Origin: Sphingomonas sp.
GTDB taxonomy: Bacteria; Pseudomonadota; Alphaproteobacteria; Sphingomonadales; Sphingomonadaceae
Assembly: GCA_003248865.1 (NCBI GenBank)
Contig: QFPK01000048.1
Span: 1-6,014 of the forward strand
Length of the DNA stretch: 6,014 nucleotides
Direction: 5' to 3'
The position numbers and the translations under genes are program-made. Below are positions 5,703 through 6,014 of this stretch, piece by piece. Numbering within the stretch: the stretch's first letter is position 1; every line of letters begins with the position of its first letter. The notes beneath the pieces were generated by a model. It was not told the DNA's origin, searched no databases, and saw only the letters and a program-made list of their open reading frames with translations.

Positions 5703-5747
5703 CAGAAACGGCAGCGAAATCGTTGTGCGATTTCAGCGCCGTTTCTG
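5703..5747. repeat. Imperfect inverted repeat, 20-bp arms, 5-nt loop
   Basis: The arms 5703-5722 and 5728-5747 pair at 17 of 20 positions around TTGTG. The outer CAGAAACGGC/GCCGTTTCTG (10 bp) and inner GAAATCG/CGATTTC (7 bp) stems are perfect, separated by three mismatches. It has no T-run. It may be a bidirectional 3' structure, a dispersed repetitive palindrome (REP/MITE-like), or a recombination site. Confidence 0.6.
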
Positions 5748-5814
5748 CGATCCGCACCGATCTGAAACGCCTCGCTACCCTTGATCAGCGTAGTACATCG
5801 GGGCAGATCATGTT

Positions 5815-5940
5815 TTAGCGCACCTCAATCTTCGCACCTTCCTTTGTCCACACTGGAATCGTACGCGTCTTTCGCAGGCCGCCATCTGTGGTATCGGCGT
5901 CACCTACAGGTGTTCTCAGCATACATTCCCCAAGTGGCAT
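5815..5940 (-). pseudogene. Possible gene remnant or very small gene on the minus strand
   Basis: A short minus-strand frame ends at TAA (5817-5815). From the ATG at 5940-5938 it encodes 41 residues (MPLGECMLRTPVGD..., ending GAKIEVR). The frame is open upstream to a TGA at 5985-5983, giving a few more residues (CGRIQAKLTSDG). The mixture of charged, aromatic and glycine residues looks more like a true protein C-terminus than random frame. No strong ribosome binding site precedes any start, so I suspect the end of a longer gene broken by a frameshift or stop around 5983, with its 5' part beyond the window. I do not recognise the family. Confidence 0.35.
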
Positions 5941-6014
5941 GCCGTCTGACGTGAGTTTCGCCTGAATCCGACCGCAGGACAATCATTTTCCGTCCCGAGC
6001 GGCGTCGTCGGGCG

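Noticed and set aside
5606..5818. Plus-strand open frame of 70 codons in the AT-rich patch
   Set aside because: No Shine-Dalgarno, and it runs through the inverted repeat. The product has no coherent composition.

Overview
The window is GC-rich DNA from a proteobacterium, most likely an alphaproteobacterium of the sphingomonad type. I infer this from base composition, codon use and the style of the proteins; no rRNA, tRNA or housekeeping gene fixes the taxon. The content is that of an accessory element, either a remnant prophage or a phage satellite. No integrase, terminase, portal or tail gene is visible.

Left part (1-1102): a 22-bp perfect palindrome lies at the very edge. It is followed by a 5'-truncated replicative ATPase of the RepA/AAA_25 type (127-879), which keeps the Walker B half and a C-terminal winged-helix-like region but has no Walker A. 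Six bases after its stop begins a set of nine TGCGG-type decamer repeats (885-1071). They are spaced 10 or 11 bp apart within three clusters and run into a 16-bp-arm hairpin (1066-1102). ATPase, phased repeats, hairpin and a following T-rich tract (1207-1250) together look like a replication origin module.

Middle (1371-3787): a 75-aa unknown protein and a 66-aa MerR/excisionase-type helix-turn-helix protein lie end to end, each with a good Shine-Dalgarno. A block of palindromes (1807-1877) separates them from the one large gene (1918-3729). That gene is a fusion of an HK97-type prohead protease (S78-like) and a Mu gpT-like major capsid protein. A branched inverted repeat (3732-3787) lies just after it.

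Right part (3895-6014): a small minus-strand gene (3895-4095) is followed by two unknown plus-strand genes that overlap by ATGA (4301-5035, 5032-5466) and end in an intrinsic terminator (5522-5553). The last 460 bases hold a short AT-rich patch with a repeated TGTGGGAAT word, a 20-bp imperfect inverted repeat (5703-5747) and a short minus-strand reading frame that may be a gene remnant.

Working model (inference): origin-like DNA plus regulator plus a self-processing capsid gene, without packaging or tail genes, would fit a satellite that makes its own capsid and borrows the rest from a helper phage. It would equally fit a decayed prophage. The missing half of the ATPase shows that at least part of the element is broken or rearranged here.
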